Origin: an uncultured Christensenella sp.
GTDB lineage: Bacteria > Bacillota > Clostridia > Christensenellales > Borkfalkiaceae
Reading direction: 5' to 3'
Assembly (NCBI GenBank): GCA_910577875.1
Contig: CAJTNY010000006.1
Span: forward strand, 1 to 64,000
Length of the DNA: 64,000 nt
The notes under the pieces were generated by a model. It saw nothing but the letters and a program-made list of their open reading frames with translations, made no database searches and had not been told where the DNA came from. The position numbers and the translations under genes were made by a program. Positions 26,039 to 34,715 of the stretch are shown here, one piece after another. The stretch's first letter is position 1. Every line of letters starts with the position of its first letter.

Positions 26039-27040
26039 ATGAACGAAGAAAAATTAAAAGCACTAAACTCAACCGTTGCAATGATTGAAAAGCAGTACGG
26101 CAAAGGCTCGATTATGAAGCTCGGAGATTACAAGGTGAATCAAGACCTTGAATTTATTCCTACAGGCTGTCTTTCGCTTGACCTTGCTCTCGGAGTAGGT
26201 GGAGTTCCCCGTGGAAGAATTCTTGAAATTTACGGTCCGGAATCTTCGGGTAAAACAACAGTAGCGTTGCATATAATTGCTGAAACCCAGAAAGCGGGCG
26301 GAGTAGCAGCTTTTATCGATGCGGAACATGCGCTCGATGCCCAGTATGCTCACGCGCTCGGCGTTGATACTAACGAATTATACTTATCTCAGCCCGACAC
26401 CGGCGAACAGGCGCTCGATATTTGCGAGTCACTCGTCCGTTCGAGTGCGGTTGACGTAATTGTCGTCGACTCTGTCGCGGCTCTTACTCCGAAAGCGGAA
26501 ATAGAGGGCGATATGGGTGACACTCACGTCGGGCTTCTTGCAAGGCTTATGTCACAGGCTTTGAGAAAACTTACAGCAATAACCAACAGGTCTAAAACTT
26601 GCGTAATTTTTATCAATCAGTTGCGCGAGAAGGTTGGAGTTATGTTCGGTAACCCCGAAACTACCCCTGGAGGTAAAGCGTTAAAATATTTTGCGTCTTT
26701 AAGACTAGATATAAGAAAGGCAGACGCTCTTAAAAGCGACAGCAACATAATCGGTAACAGGGCAAAGTGCAAAGTCGTTAAAAATAAAGTTGCTCCGCCT
26801 TTTAAAGTCGCTGAATTCGATATAATTTATGGCGAAGGCATTTCTCAGGAAGGATGTCTTATAGATTTGGGCGTAGAATACGGAATTCTTACAAAGAGCG
26901 GAGCGTTTTTCTATTATAATGAGGAAAAAGTTGCGCAGGGTAGAGAGAAGATGAGAGATTATTTGAAGAATAATCCGGAAGTGAAGGCTGAACTGGATAC
27001 TAAGATTAGAGAGGCGCACAGGGCTTCTCTCCAAAAATAA
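26039..27040 (+). CDS. recA: Recombinase RecA
   Basis: DNA-dependent ATPase for homologous recombination and the SOS response. The 333-aa protein has Walker A GPESSGKTT, Walker B VIVVDSVAAL, and the loop regions MGDTHVGLLARLMSQALRK and INQLREKVGVMFGNPETTPGG (read in parts). The C-terminus is short and lacks a long acidic tail. AGGAG precedes the ATG. No separate promoter or LexA-like box is visible in the 14-nt gap after cinA, so it is probably co-transcribed from further upstream. Confidence 0.99.
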   Translation: MNEEKLKALNSTVAMIEKQYGKGSIMKLGDYKVNQDLEFIPTGCLSLDLALGVGGVPRGRILEIYGPESSGKTTVALHIIAETQKAGGVAAFIDAEHALDAQYAHALGVDTNELYLSQPDTGEQALDICESLVRSSAVDVIVVDSVAALTPKAEIEGDMGDTHVGLLARLMSQALRKLTAITNRSKTCVIFINQLREKVGVMFGNPETTPGGKALKYFASLRLDIRKADALKSDSNIIGNRAKCKVVKNKVAPPFKVAEFDIIYGEGISQEGCLIDLGVEYGILTKSGAFFYYNEEKVAQGREKMRDYLKNNPEVKAELDTKIREAHRASLQK

Positions 27041-27047
27041 TATTTAA

Positions 27048-28988
27048 ATGAGAAACGGATTTATAAAGGTATGCGCCGCAACTCCCGAAATTCGGGTTGC
27101 GGACGTGGAATTTAATACAAAGCAGATTATAAAAGCGATTAAAGAGAGCGCGAAAAGTGGGAGTATGCTGACGGTTTTTCCCGAACTCTGCGTGTGCGGA
27201 TATACCTGCGGAGATTTATTTAATCAAAAAGCGTTGTTGGACGGTGTGGAAAATGCTTTGTTCCGAATTTGTGAAGCGACGCAGGGGTTAGATATTCTCG
27301 TCTTCGTCGGTGCGCCTTTATGTGATAATGACAGCGGTAAACTATACAATTGCGCCGTCGCTGTTTGCAACGGAGAATTTTTGGGCGCTGTTCCCAAAAC
27401 TTATATTCCTAATTACGGCGAATTTTATGAACGCCGTCATTTTTCGCCTGCATCATGCGGCGCGGGATATGCTAAAATAAAAGACCACACTGTTCTTATC
27501 GATACCGATATTATTTTTAAAGCGCGGAACTGTCCTGAATTTACCGTTGCCGCAGAGATTTGCGAAGATTTATGGGCTCCGCAGTCTCCGTCTGTAAACC
27601 ACGTTATAAACGGGGCTAATATTATAGTAAATCTTTCTTGCAGCGACGAAACCGTCGGTAAAGCTGAGTATAGAAAAAGTCTTGTAAAGATGCAATCTGG
27701 AAAACTTATCTGCGGATATGTTTACTGTGATGCTGGAGATGGGGAAAGCACGACGGATTCGGTGTTTGCAGGGCATAATATTATTGCGGAAAACGGTAAC
27801 GTTTTGGCTGAAAGCAAACTTTTCGAAAATGGATTGTTGTTCAGTGAAATCGATGTTGAAGCTGTTGTTTCAGAAAGACGTAGAATGTCGAGTGCGTTTT
27901 ACGAAAGCAAAGACGATACAGTTAATTCAAATTATTGTTCCGTAAATAGGCGTAAATATTCCGAAATTTTTTTTAATGCCTCGGAGGGTGAAAGTAAGTT
28001 AACCCGAACATTTTCGCGATTGCCTTTTATTCCCGAAAAAGCCCTTGCTGAAAGAATGGAACTTATTTTAAACATACAGGCGAAAGGACTTGAAAAACGT
28101 ATAAAACATACATGTGCAAAAACGGCGGTAATAGGTATATCTGGCGGACTTGATTCGGCGCTTGCGCTGCTTGTAACGTACCGCGTATTTAAAGCTCTAG
28201 CAAAAGATTGTAAAGATATAATCGCGGTTACTATGCCGGGATTCGGAACGACGGGCAAGACAAAAAACAATTCTTTAAAATTAATAGAAACGTTGGGCGT
28301 ATCTTGTAAAACAATTCCTATCATAGACAGTGTAAATCAGCATTTTAAAGATATCGGGCACGATACTGACAAACTCGACGTAACGTATGAAAACGCGCAA
28401 GCCAGAATGAGAACGCTTATTTTAATGGATATTGCAAATCAGACAGGCGGTATAGTTATAGGTACCGGCGATTTAAGCGAACTTGCACTCGGCTGGGCTA
28501 CTTACAACGGAGACCATATCTCTATGTATGGAGTAAATTGTTCGGTGCCCAAAACGCTTGTACAATATCTTATCCAAAGCGAAGCTGAACGTTTCGGAGG
28601 AGAGTGCGGTAAAATTCTCGAAGATATTTTAAATACCGAAATCAGTCCCGAGTTGCTTCCCCCAACTGACGGCAAAATATCTCAGAAAACCGAAGATCTG
28701 GTCGGACCTTACGATTTGCACGACTTCTTTCTTTATTACGGAATCCGTTGGGGATTCAGACCTGAAAAAGTACAGTTTTTAGCGGAACTTGCCTTTGACG
28801 GCTTTTACGATAAAAAAACGATAAAAAAATGGCTTGAAAATTTTTATAGAAGATTTTTTTCACAGCAATTTAAACGTTCGTGTCTTCCCGACGGCGTTAA
28901 AGTGGGTTCGGTTTCTCTTTCTCCCAGAAGCGATTGGCGAATGCCGTCCGACGCTGTTTCGAATTTATGGATAAACGATATAAAATAA
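27048..28988 (+). CDS. nadE: Glutamine-dependent NAD+ synthetase
   Basis: Makes NAD+ from deamido-NAD using ammonia channelled from glutamine. The 646-aa protein has an N-terminal nitrilase-type glutaminase domain (TVFPELCVCGYTCGDL, VPKTYIPNYGEFYE, catalytic cysteine in AAEICEDLW) and a C-terminal synthetase domain with the PP-loop GISGGLDSALAL and GTGDLSELALGW. Two-domain length is normal. It starts 7 nt after recA without a clear ribosome site and ends at a terminator. Confidence 0.96.
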   Translation: MRNGFIKVCAATPEIRVADVEFNTKQIIKAIKESAKSGSMLTVFPELCVCGYTCGDLFNQKALLDGVENALFRICEATQGLDILVFVGAPLCDNDSGKLYNCAVAVCNGEFLGAVPKTYIPNYGEFYERRHFSPASCGAGYAKIKDHTVLIDTDIIFKARNCPEFTVAAEICEDLWAPQSPSVNHVINGANIIVNLSCSDETVGKAEYRKSLVKMQSGKLICGYVYCDAGDGESTTDSVFAGHNIIAENGNVLAESKLFENGLLFSEIDVEAVVSERRRMSSAFYESKDDTVNSNYCSVNRRKYSEIFFNASEGESKLTRTFSRLPFIPEKALAERMELILNIQAKGLEKRIKHTCAKTAVIGISGGLDSALALLVTYRVFKALAKDCKDIIAVTMPGFGTTGKTKNNSLKLIETLGVSCKTIPIIDSVNQHFKDIGHDTDKLDVTYENAQARMRTLILMDIANQTGGIVIGTGDLSELALGWATYNGDHISMYGVNCSVPKTLVQYLIQSEAERFGGECGKILEDILNTEISPELLPPTDGKISQKTEDLVGPYDLHDFFLYYGIRWGFRPEKVQFLAELAFDGFYDKKTIKKWLENFYRRFFSQQFKRSCLPDGVKVGSVSLSPRSDWRMPSDAVSNLWINDIK

Positions 28989-29010
28989 AGCGGTTTCTAC
29001 CGCTTTTTTT
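28986..29010 (+). terminator. Terminator of the ftsK-nadE operon
   Basis: AAAGCGG and CCGCTTT form the stem directly after the nadE stop, followed by a run of T. Confidence 0.85.
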
Positions 29011-29041
29011 GTTTTGTAAGTAAAGTATTTTTATTATTAAA

Positions 29042-29070
29042 TTGACTTTTAACAAATTGTGTTGTAAAAT
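29042..29070 (+). promoter_or_regulatory. rny promoter
   Basis: TTGACT (29042-29047), 17 bp and TAAAAT (29065-29070) lie about 70 nt before the rny start. Confidence 0.75.
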
Positions 29071-29137
29071 AAATAAGGATATAAACTAATCTGTAAAGAT
29101 TTCGTATATATTTAAAATTAAACATCAGGAGGCTTAA

Positions 29138-30751
29138 ATGTACACCATCAAATTAAGCACCCTGTTTCTTGCTGATATGAACCTCGGCTTAGCTATTGGG
29201 CTAATCGTTGCCGGGTCCATTGTCGCGCTTGGTATTGGCATTTTCGTCGGGATAGTTATCAATAAAAAACTGACGGAAAAAAGATTAGGTAAAGTTCAGA
29301 TAAGAGAGCAGAAAATAATCGAAGACGCTAAACTCGAATGCAAAGCGTTAAAAAAAGAAGCAATATTAGAAGCTAAGGAACAGGAGCTGCAATTAAGAAA
29401 CGAGTTTGAAAGAGAGAGTAAAGAGAAGAAATCTGAATTACAGAAGCAGGAACAAAGGCTTATGCAGAAAGAAGATTCTCTCGATAAAAAGGAAGAAGCT
29501 TTAACGAAGAAGAACGAAGCTTTGGACCAACAGAAAAAAGAACTTGCAAATAAAGAACTCGAAGTCAAAAAGACGCAGGAAAAAGTAAACCACCAGCACG
29601 AATTGATGGTTCAGGAGCTTGAAAAAGTTGCTCAGCTTACAAAGGAAGAGGCAAAGCAGATACTCTCTAACGAGATTCTCGACGAAACCCGCCACGACGT
29701 CGCGTTGCAGGTAAGGAACATAGAGCAGACGGCAAAGGACGAAGCCAACAACGAAGCGAAGAAAATCATTTCTCTTGCTGTTCAGCGGTGCGCGGCGGAT
29801 CACGCTTCCGAAATTACCGTTTCCGTTGTGCAGATTCCAAGCGACGATATGAAGGCAAGACTTATCGGAAGAGAGGGCAGAAATATCCGAGCAATCGAAA
29901 ACGCAACGGGTATAGAACTCATTATTGACGATACTCCCGAAGTAGTTATCCTTTCGGGTTTTGATCCCGTCAGGCGTGAAATTGCAAGACTTTCGCTTGA
30001 AAAGCTTATTTCCGATGGCAGAATTCATCCGGCAAGAATAGAGGAAACAGTTGAAAAAGTCAAAAAAGAAATGGATTCGGAAATCAAGTCTGCTGGTGAA
30101 AGCGCGATGTTTGAGGTCGGTATTTTCGGACTTCATCCCGAGATAATAAAACTTTTGGGCAGATTAAAGTATAGGACGAGCTACGGTCAGAACGTGTACA
30201 AGCACTCGATAGAGGTTGCTCAGCTTGCGGGGCTTATGGCTTCCGAACTCGGACTTGACGTAACGCTTGCAAAACGTGCGGGACTTCTTCACGACATAGG
30301 TAAAGCAGTCGACCACGAGCAGGAAGGTACTCATATTCAGCTCGGTGCAGACCTTGCGAAGAAATACAGAGAAAGCGCGAAAGTCATTAACGCAATAGCA
30401 GCGCATCACGGCGATTGCGAACCGACGACGACTGAGGCGGTGCTTGTTGCTGCGGCGGACGCTATATCGGGCGCGAGACCCGGTGCGAGAAGGGAAACGG
30501 GCACAAATTACGTTAAAAGGCTCGAAAAACTTGAACAGCTTGCGGGCAGTTTCCGCGGCGTTGATAAATGCTATGCGATTCAGGCAGGCAGAGAAGTGCG
30601 CGTAATCGTTAAGCCCGAGCAGATTGATGATGCGCAGACTATGTTCCTTGCAAAAGATATAGCCAAGAAAATAGAGAAAGAACTCGAATATCCCGGACAG
30701 ATAAAAGTTAACGTTATAAGGGAATTCAGAGCAAGCGAATTTGCTAAATAA
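29138..30751 (+). CDS. rny: Ribonuclease Y
   Basis: Membrane-anchored endoribonuclease that starts mRNA decay in Firmicutes. The 537-aa protein has one N-terminal helix (LAIGLIVAGSIVALGIGIFV), a long Lys/Glu/Gln-rich coiled coil to about residue 180, a KH domain (MKARLIGREGRNIRAIE) and an HD domain with LLHDIGKAVDHE. AGGAGG precedes the ATG. It forms its own transcript with promoter and terminator. Confidence 0.98.
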   Translation: MYTIKLSTLFLADMNLGLAIGLIVAGSIVALGIGIFVGIVINKKLTEKRLGKVQIREQKIIEDAKLECKALKKEAILEAKEQELQLRNEFERESKEKKSELQKQEQRLMQKEDSLDKKEEALTKKNEALDQQKKELANKELEVKKTQEKVNHQHELMVQELEKVAQLTKEEAKQILSNEILDETRHDVALQVRNIEQTAKDEANNEAKKIISLAVQRCAADHASEITVSVVQIPSDDMKARLIGREGRNIRAIENATGIELIIDDTPEVVILSGFDPVRREIARLSLEKLISDGRIHPARIEETVEKVKKEMDSEIKSAGESAMFEVGIFGLHPEIIKLLGRLKYRTSYGQNVYKHSIEVAQLAGLMASELGLDVTLAKRAGLLHDIGKAVDHEQEGTHIQLGADLAKKYRESAKVINAIAAHHGDCEPTTTEAVLVAAADAISGARPGARRETGTNYVKRLEKLEQLAGSFRGVDKCYAIQAGREVRVIVKPEQIDDAQTMFLAKDIAKKIEKELEYPGQIKVNVIREFRASEFAK

Positions 30752-30819
30752 TTCAAAATAATACTATAAATCGTCTTTCTCATTAGGTACTAAATTAATT
30801 GAATTAATTAATTGAATAT

Positions 30820-30857
30820 AAAAAGGTTCTCGGATAAATTGTTCGAGAACCTTTTTT
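30820..30857 (+). terminator. rny terminator (bidirectional)
   Basis: A 13-bp stem AAAAAGGTTCTCG / CGAGAACCTTTTT with an 11-nt loop. It may also end transcription of the minus-strand pseudogene next to it. Confidence 0.88.
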
Positions 30858-30900
30858 ACGTGCAATTTTTACGTGCAAATAAATTTAAATAAAAATGGTT

Positions 30901-31287
30901 TTATTCTTTAAAAATAACTAAAATGTCTTTATCGTCATCATCCAGTTTAACGCTATAACGAGTAGTAGCTATTTGAGTTCCGTCTGTACCAAATAAGTCT
31001 CTTACAACACTTTTAATTTCGATAATCATTCCTGTTATTTACTTACCATTAATTTGTTTACGTTAGATTTTAATTGAATCGGCAACATATTCTTTAAAAA
31101 ATTTAATGCCAATATAGTTTTTTTTATTTTGTGTTGCTTTTAGTAGTTTTACATATGTATAGTCTTCATAATTTTTAATTAATTCACTAGCTGCCGCACT
31201 TAATGATATTTTACCGTATCATATACTTGCATATGGTGTGTTTCTGCCTTTTTGTTCTCCATAGATTTTTACTGTTTATCAATTCAT
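30901..31287 (-). pseudogene. Small gene inactivated by five in-frame stops
   Basis: On the minus strand an ATG at 31287 with AAAGGAG 7 nt before it opens a 129-codon frame that keeps a protein-like composition to a stop at 30901. It is broken by stops at codons 3, 4, 23, 75 and 83 (TGA, TAA, TGA, TAA, TAA) with no frameshift. Recognisable stretches are TVKIYGEQKGRNTPYASI, LLKATQNKKNYIGIKFFKEY and, after an internal ATG at codon 87, a 42-codon open tail with RDLFGTDGTQIATTRYSVKL. Every stop is one transition from a sense codon. I do not recognise the family; it has the look of a small phage- or plasmid-type protein. Confidence 0.65.
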
Positions 31288-31380
31288 AAAATAGCTCCTT
31301 TGTTTTTTTGCTATTATATAATGTAATTTTATTTGTATTTAATTCTGTCACTGGTGGATGAATTTGCTCACATAATAAAG

Positions 31381-31405
31381 AAAAAAGCGTGGCTTTATGC
31401 CACGC
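31381..31405 (-). terminator. Terminator of the padR-like gene
   Basis: GCGTGGC and GCCACGC (31387-31393, 31399-31405) with a 5-nt loop, followed on the minus strand by six T. It lies 55 nt past the stop of the minus-strand gene at 31460. Confidence 0.85.
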
Positions 31406-31459
31406 CTAATTTTTATAAAATATTACTTATATATGTTATAAATAAATCAAAATTTGTTT

Positions 31460-32959
31460 TTAATTATTTTTACTGAAAGCATAGAAACAACCCGCAAATA
31501 AGGGTATATTCAAAGCTACAATGCAGGGTATGATAATTTTTGCGAATATATCGCCTGCAGACGAGAAATTTACGTTGAGTAATATTGACACGATAAATAT
31601 AATTAATATAAGAATTACCGTTACTATTATGCAGGCTGATAAATAAACCGTTGAAACAGGTTTTCTTGAATTTTTTCCGAGCTCGGTATAATATATTACT
31701 CCGAAAATCAACAATTGCGCGATATCAATCGCAAAAATTACAAATGGATAAGTGAGAGTTACTCCGAGTTTGGTTCTGAAAATAAGGCTCAACATAAATA
31801 CGAGTAAAAGTACCGCGCTTACCATAAGTGAACTTTTAAAAAGCGTTCCGCCGCGGTTATAGCTTTTTTTACGCGTAGATACTACATATTCGGATGTGCT
31901 TATTTTTAGTCCGTCATTATCAGCTTTTACATTTATATCGTCAACTCTTATGTTACGGGTAGGTTTACGGATTTCTTCCGATTCCTGTTTAGGCGGTTGT
32001 TTTATAGTTCTTACGAAAAGATTATTTATAAGATTACGGTAATCTCTTTCTGTTTCCGGTTTGTTGTTATAAATAAGTTTTTCAGTGTCTATCTCGTCCG
32101 CTACGGGAACAACGTCGGGTTCTTCTTCCTGCGGCTGGACAACGGGTTCCGAAATTAGTCTCATATAATTTTCGTGAACAATTCGTCTTTGTTCTTCGTT
32201 CATTACAGGCTCTTCGCGAACTGTATTTTCAGTATTATCTTGTGTAATTACAAATCTTTGAGGTTCGATTGGAAGACTGTGTTGTTCTTCTTTCGGTTCG
32301 ACAGTAGACGCGGGAGAAGGGGGTATTGTTTCGTAATATATCGTTTGTTCCGTATAAGTTACGGTTTCGGGTTTGATTTCAACTGCTGGTATTTCTTCTT
32401 TTATTTCGATAGGCGCTTCTTTTTTTAACGCTTCATCATTCTGAATCTTTTCATCATCGTCATCATCGTTGTCTTCATCTTTAACAACGGGAACGCGTGT
32501 GGTCGATTTTTTAAGTATTTTAAAATCGACAGAGGCAGGCGCAGGCTGAGAAAAATCGAAAGAGCGGTCTGAAATCAGGTTATCGATAACGGTTCTAGAA
32601 TATTCCCATTCCGCTTGGTTTCTTTCCGCGATTTCGCGTCCGCTGTCGGTTAACGTATAATATTTCCGCCTTCCACCCAACGACACTTCGTCGGTCTTCC
32701 AATAAGCGTTAATATAGTTCTGTGATTCAAGACGTTTCAGCGCGCTGTAAAGAGTAGGCTGTTTTAAAGAATATTGTCCGTGACTCTTTTTTTCTATTTC
32801 TTCGATTATTTCATAACCGTATTTATCGCGCTCGTACAAAGTACGCAAAATTATTGTATTGATATGCCCTCTGATAAGGTCTGCGCTAATCGCGCTTTTG
32901 TTCTCATCTTCAGCGGGATTTTTATCGACGGGTTCGGATAAATCTTTTGTATCGTCCAT
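31460..32959 (-). CDS. PadR-type regulator with four-helix membrane tail
   Basis: The 499-aa protein has three parts. Residues about 25-125 form a PadR winged-helix domain (IILRTLYERDKYGYEIIEEI, QPTLYSALKRLESQNYI, GGRRKYYTLTDSG). Residues about 140-370 are an acidic, Pro/Glu-rich, probably disordered region including EDNDDDDDEK. Residues about 376-495 contain four hydrophobic helices (near 376-394, 400-427, 435-463, 471-495). Ordinary PadR proteins are 100-200 aa and soluble. GGAGG precedes the ATG. It has its own terminator and no operon partner, so the target is unknown. A membrane-tethered one-component regulator is the simplest reading. Confidence 0.85.
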   Translation of the reverse strand: MDDTKDLSEPVDKNPAEDENKSAISADLIRGHINTIILRTLYERDKYGYEIIEEIEKKSHGQYSLKQPTLYSALKRLESQNYINAYWKTDEVSLGGRRKYYTLTDSGREIAERNQAEWEYSRTVIDNLISDRSFDFSQPAPASVDFKILKKSTTRVPVVKDEDNDDDDDEKIQNDEALKKEAPIEIKEEIPAVEIKPETVTYTEQTIYYETIPPSPASTVEPKEEQHSLPIEPQRFVITQDNTENTVREEPVMNEEQRRIVHENYMRLISEPVVQPQEEEPDVVPVADEIDTEKLIYNNKPETERDYRNLINNLFVRTIKQPPKQESEEIRKPTRNIRVDDINVKADNDGLKISTSEYVVSTRKKSYNRGGTLFKSSLMVSAVLLLVFMLSLIFRTKLGVTLTYPFVIFAIDIAQLLIFGVIYYTELGKNSRKPVSTVYLSACIIVTVILILIIFIVSILLNVNFSSAGDIFAKIIIPCIVALNIPLFAGCFYAFSKNN

Positions 32960-33124
32960 TAGCTACCTCCGTAATTTAGCATATTATACAATAAATCGAC
33001 AAATATGTCAATAATCTGACAAAATTAAAAGGTACTATGCCACGCATAAATAAGAAATTTTTTTAATTTAATAGACTTCTTGAAGATTAAGTGCTAAAAT
33101 AAACGCAAATTATAGAGGTAAAAT

Positions 33125-33856
33125 ATGTACAGACATATAAAAAGTTTCGAATTGAGATATACCGACGTTGACGCTTACGATAATTTAAAGTTGTCTGCTC
33201 TTTTGTCGTTTTTAGAGGAATCCGCTTGTTTGTCCGCAGACGAACTCGGTTTCGGCTATGCAGACGTAGCGCCGAAACATTTAGGTTTTGTAATAGTAAA
33301 CTGGTATATAGAACTTAAAAGGAATATTAAATTCGGCGATATTTTAACTCTTCATACTTGGCCTTTGAAACCCAAATTTTCGGTTTTTTTGAGAGATTTC
33401 GAATTTTATTGCGGCGAAGAAAAGGTAGGTGTCGCAACGGCGCGTTGGTGTATGATAAATACGGATACTTTTTCCGTGCTTCCCGCTTCGGCTTTTTTTG
33501 CCGAAGACGCTTTCGACAATTATAATACGGATCGAAGCGTTTGTTTTTCTGCTTGGAAAATTCCCCGTATTTCCTACGGGGAACTGAAATATAAAAAAGC
33601 GGTTACGTATTCGGACTACGACCATTATTTTCATGTCAACAATACTAAATATGCGGATTATTTGATGGATGTGTTTAGCGTGGACGAGCTTAAGGATAAA
33701 GATATGCGTTCTGTACAGATAACTTACGTCAAACAGTGCAAAGAAGGCGAAATTATTGATTTTGTACGGCAGCGGAACGAAGAGTGCTATTTAATCGAAG
33801 GAAGAGTCGGTGATGAGTTGCGCGTTCAGATGAGGATAAATTTTAATGGAGTATGA
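33125..33856 (+). CDS. Acyl-ACP thioesterase (FatA/FatB-like)
   Basis: Probable hydrolase releasing fatty acids from acyl carrier protein. The 243-aa protein shows two hot-dog halves: the first with ELRYTDVDAYDNLKLSAL and FVIVNWYIELKRNIKFGD, the second with VTYSDYDHYFHVNNTKYADY, where the asparagine and histidine of HVNNTKYADY match the active-site region of the family. AGAGG precedes the ATG. It overlaps the next gene by 11 nt. The physiological acyl chain cannot be read from the sequence. Confidence 0.88.
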   Translation: MYRHIKSFELRYTDVDAYDNLKLSALLSFLEESACLSADELGFGYADVAPKHLGFVIVNWYIELKRNIKFGDILTLHTWPLKPKFSVFLRDFEFYCGEEKVGVATARWCMINTDTFSVLPASAFFAEDAFDNYNTDRSVCFSAWKIPRISYGELKYKKAVTYSDYDHYFHVNNTKYADYLMDVFSVDELKDKDMRSVQITYVKQCKEGEIIDFVRQRNEECYLIEGRVGDELRVQMRINFNGV

Positions 33857-34484
33857 TTTAAAGATTATCCGTTCCAACCGTAAATCCGTTTCGCTATCTG
33901 TTTCGCCAGAGAATGAGATAACCGTTCGTTGTCCGCTGAAATTTTCGGAAAGCCGAATTAATTCTTTTGTTGCAGATAAAAGACAATGGCTTGAAAAGAT
34001 ACTGAATAAAAATCTGATTAAATTATCCGAAAATAAATCAATTGTGGATTACAATGAAATTTACGTCTGCGGAAAAAAATTTCCGTTAAAATTCTGCAAT
34101 AAAAACGAAATATCAGAAAACACAGTATATGTAAAGAATGTAAAACAGATAAAAAAACTGTTTATTGACCGTTTTTGGACAGAGTTCGAAGTTAATGCCC
34201 GTAAAATTTCGGAAGTAACGGGATTAAGTGCAAATTCTTTTTTTATTAAAGCATATAAACGAAGATGGGGATGCTGCGATTTAAAAGGCAACATAACTTT
34301 TAATTATATCCTTTTTATGCTTCCTCGGCGTTTACAAAATTATGTGATAATACATGAACTGTGTCATACGGTTTACTTTAATCATACCGCCGAATTTTGG
34401 CGTCTGGTTGCGTGTTTCGAGCCTGAATATAAGAAAATGAGGACGGTACTTAAAGGTTTCGATTATATTACAAATCTTTATTGA
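33846..34484 (+). CDS. YgjP-like metal-dependent hydrolase (DUF45 family)
   Basis: The 212-aa protein has the zinc motif HELCH in YVIIHELCHTVYFNHTAEFW and the upstream RRWGCCDLKGNITFNYIL block, the standard pattern of the YgjP/DUF45 group related to SprT and WSS1 metalloproteases. Length is normal. The true substrate is not settled for most members. It overlaps the thioesterase gene by 11 nt, so the two are translationally coupled, but the pairing suggests no obvious shared pathway. Confidence 0.88.
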   Translation: MEYDLKIIRSNRKSVSLSVSPENEITVRCPLKFSESRINSFVADKRQWLEKILNKNLIKLSENKSIVDYNEIYVCGKKFPLKFCNKNEISENTVYVKNVKQIKKLFIDRFWTEFEVNARKISEVTGLSANSFFIKAYKRRWGCCDLKGNITFNYILFMLPRRLQNYVIIHELCHTVYFNHTAEFWRLVACFEPEYKKMRTVLKGFDYITNLY

Positions 34485-34501
34485 ATATATAAAAATTTCG
34501 C

Positions 34502-34531
34502 TTGACTTTATATATAACGGTATTGTATAAT
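34502..34531 (+). promoter_or_regulatory. carA promoter
   Basis: TTGACT (34502-34507) and TATAAT (34526-34531), spacer 18 bp, about 185 nt before carA. Confidence 0.75.
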
Positions 34532-34541
34532 TTTTAAGGTT

Positions 34542-34664
34542 ATGGAAAACATAAGACAGTTTGAAAAGCAAATCACAACTTTTGATACAGCCGACGGCAG
34601 AGTTTCCTTTTCGGCAAGTAAAGTGTTTTCCGAAAAATATTACGAAATAATTTTTTTTAATTGA
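34542..34664 (+). other. Short open frame in the carA leader (40 codons)
   Basis: An ATG about 4 nt after the predicted transcript start opens a 40-codon frame (begins MENIRQFEKQITTF, ends FFN). Its TGA stop overlaps the first base of the terminator stem at 34663. Only AAGG, 2 nt before the ATG, could serve as ribosome site. It could be a leader peptide, or just untranslated leader; I cannot tell from the sequence. Confidence 0.3.
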
Positions 34665-34690
34665 CTGATTTATTTATTAAATCAGTCTTT
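34663..34690 (+). terminator. Terminator hairpin in the carA leader (possible attenuator)
   Basis: GACTGATTT and AAATCAGTC form a 9-bp stem followed by TTTATTTT, 26 nt before carA and downstream of the only visible promoter. Transcripts must read through it to reach carA, which fits attenuation control. No PyrR-binding loop is recognised. Confidence 0.7.
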
Positions 34691-34715
34691 ATTTTAGGTA
34701 AAAAGGAAAAACAAA

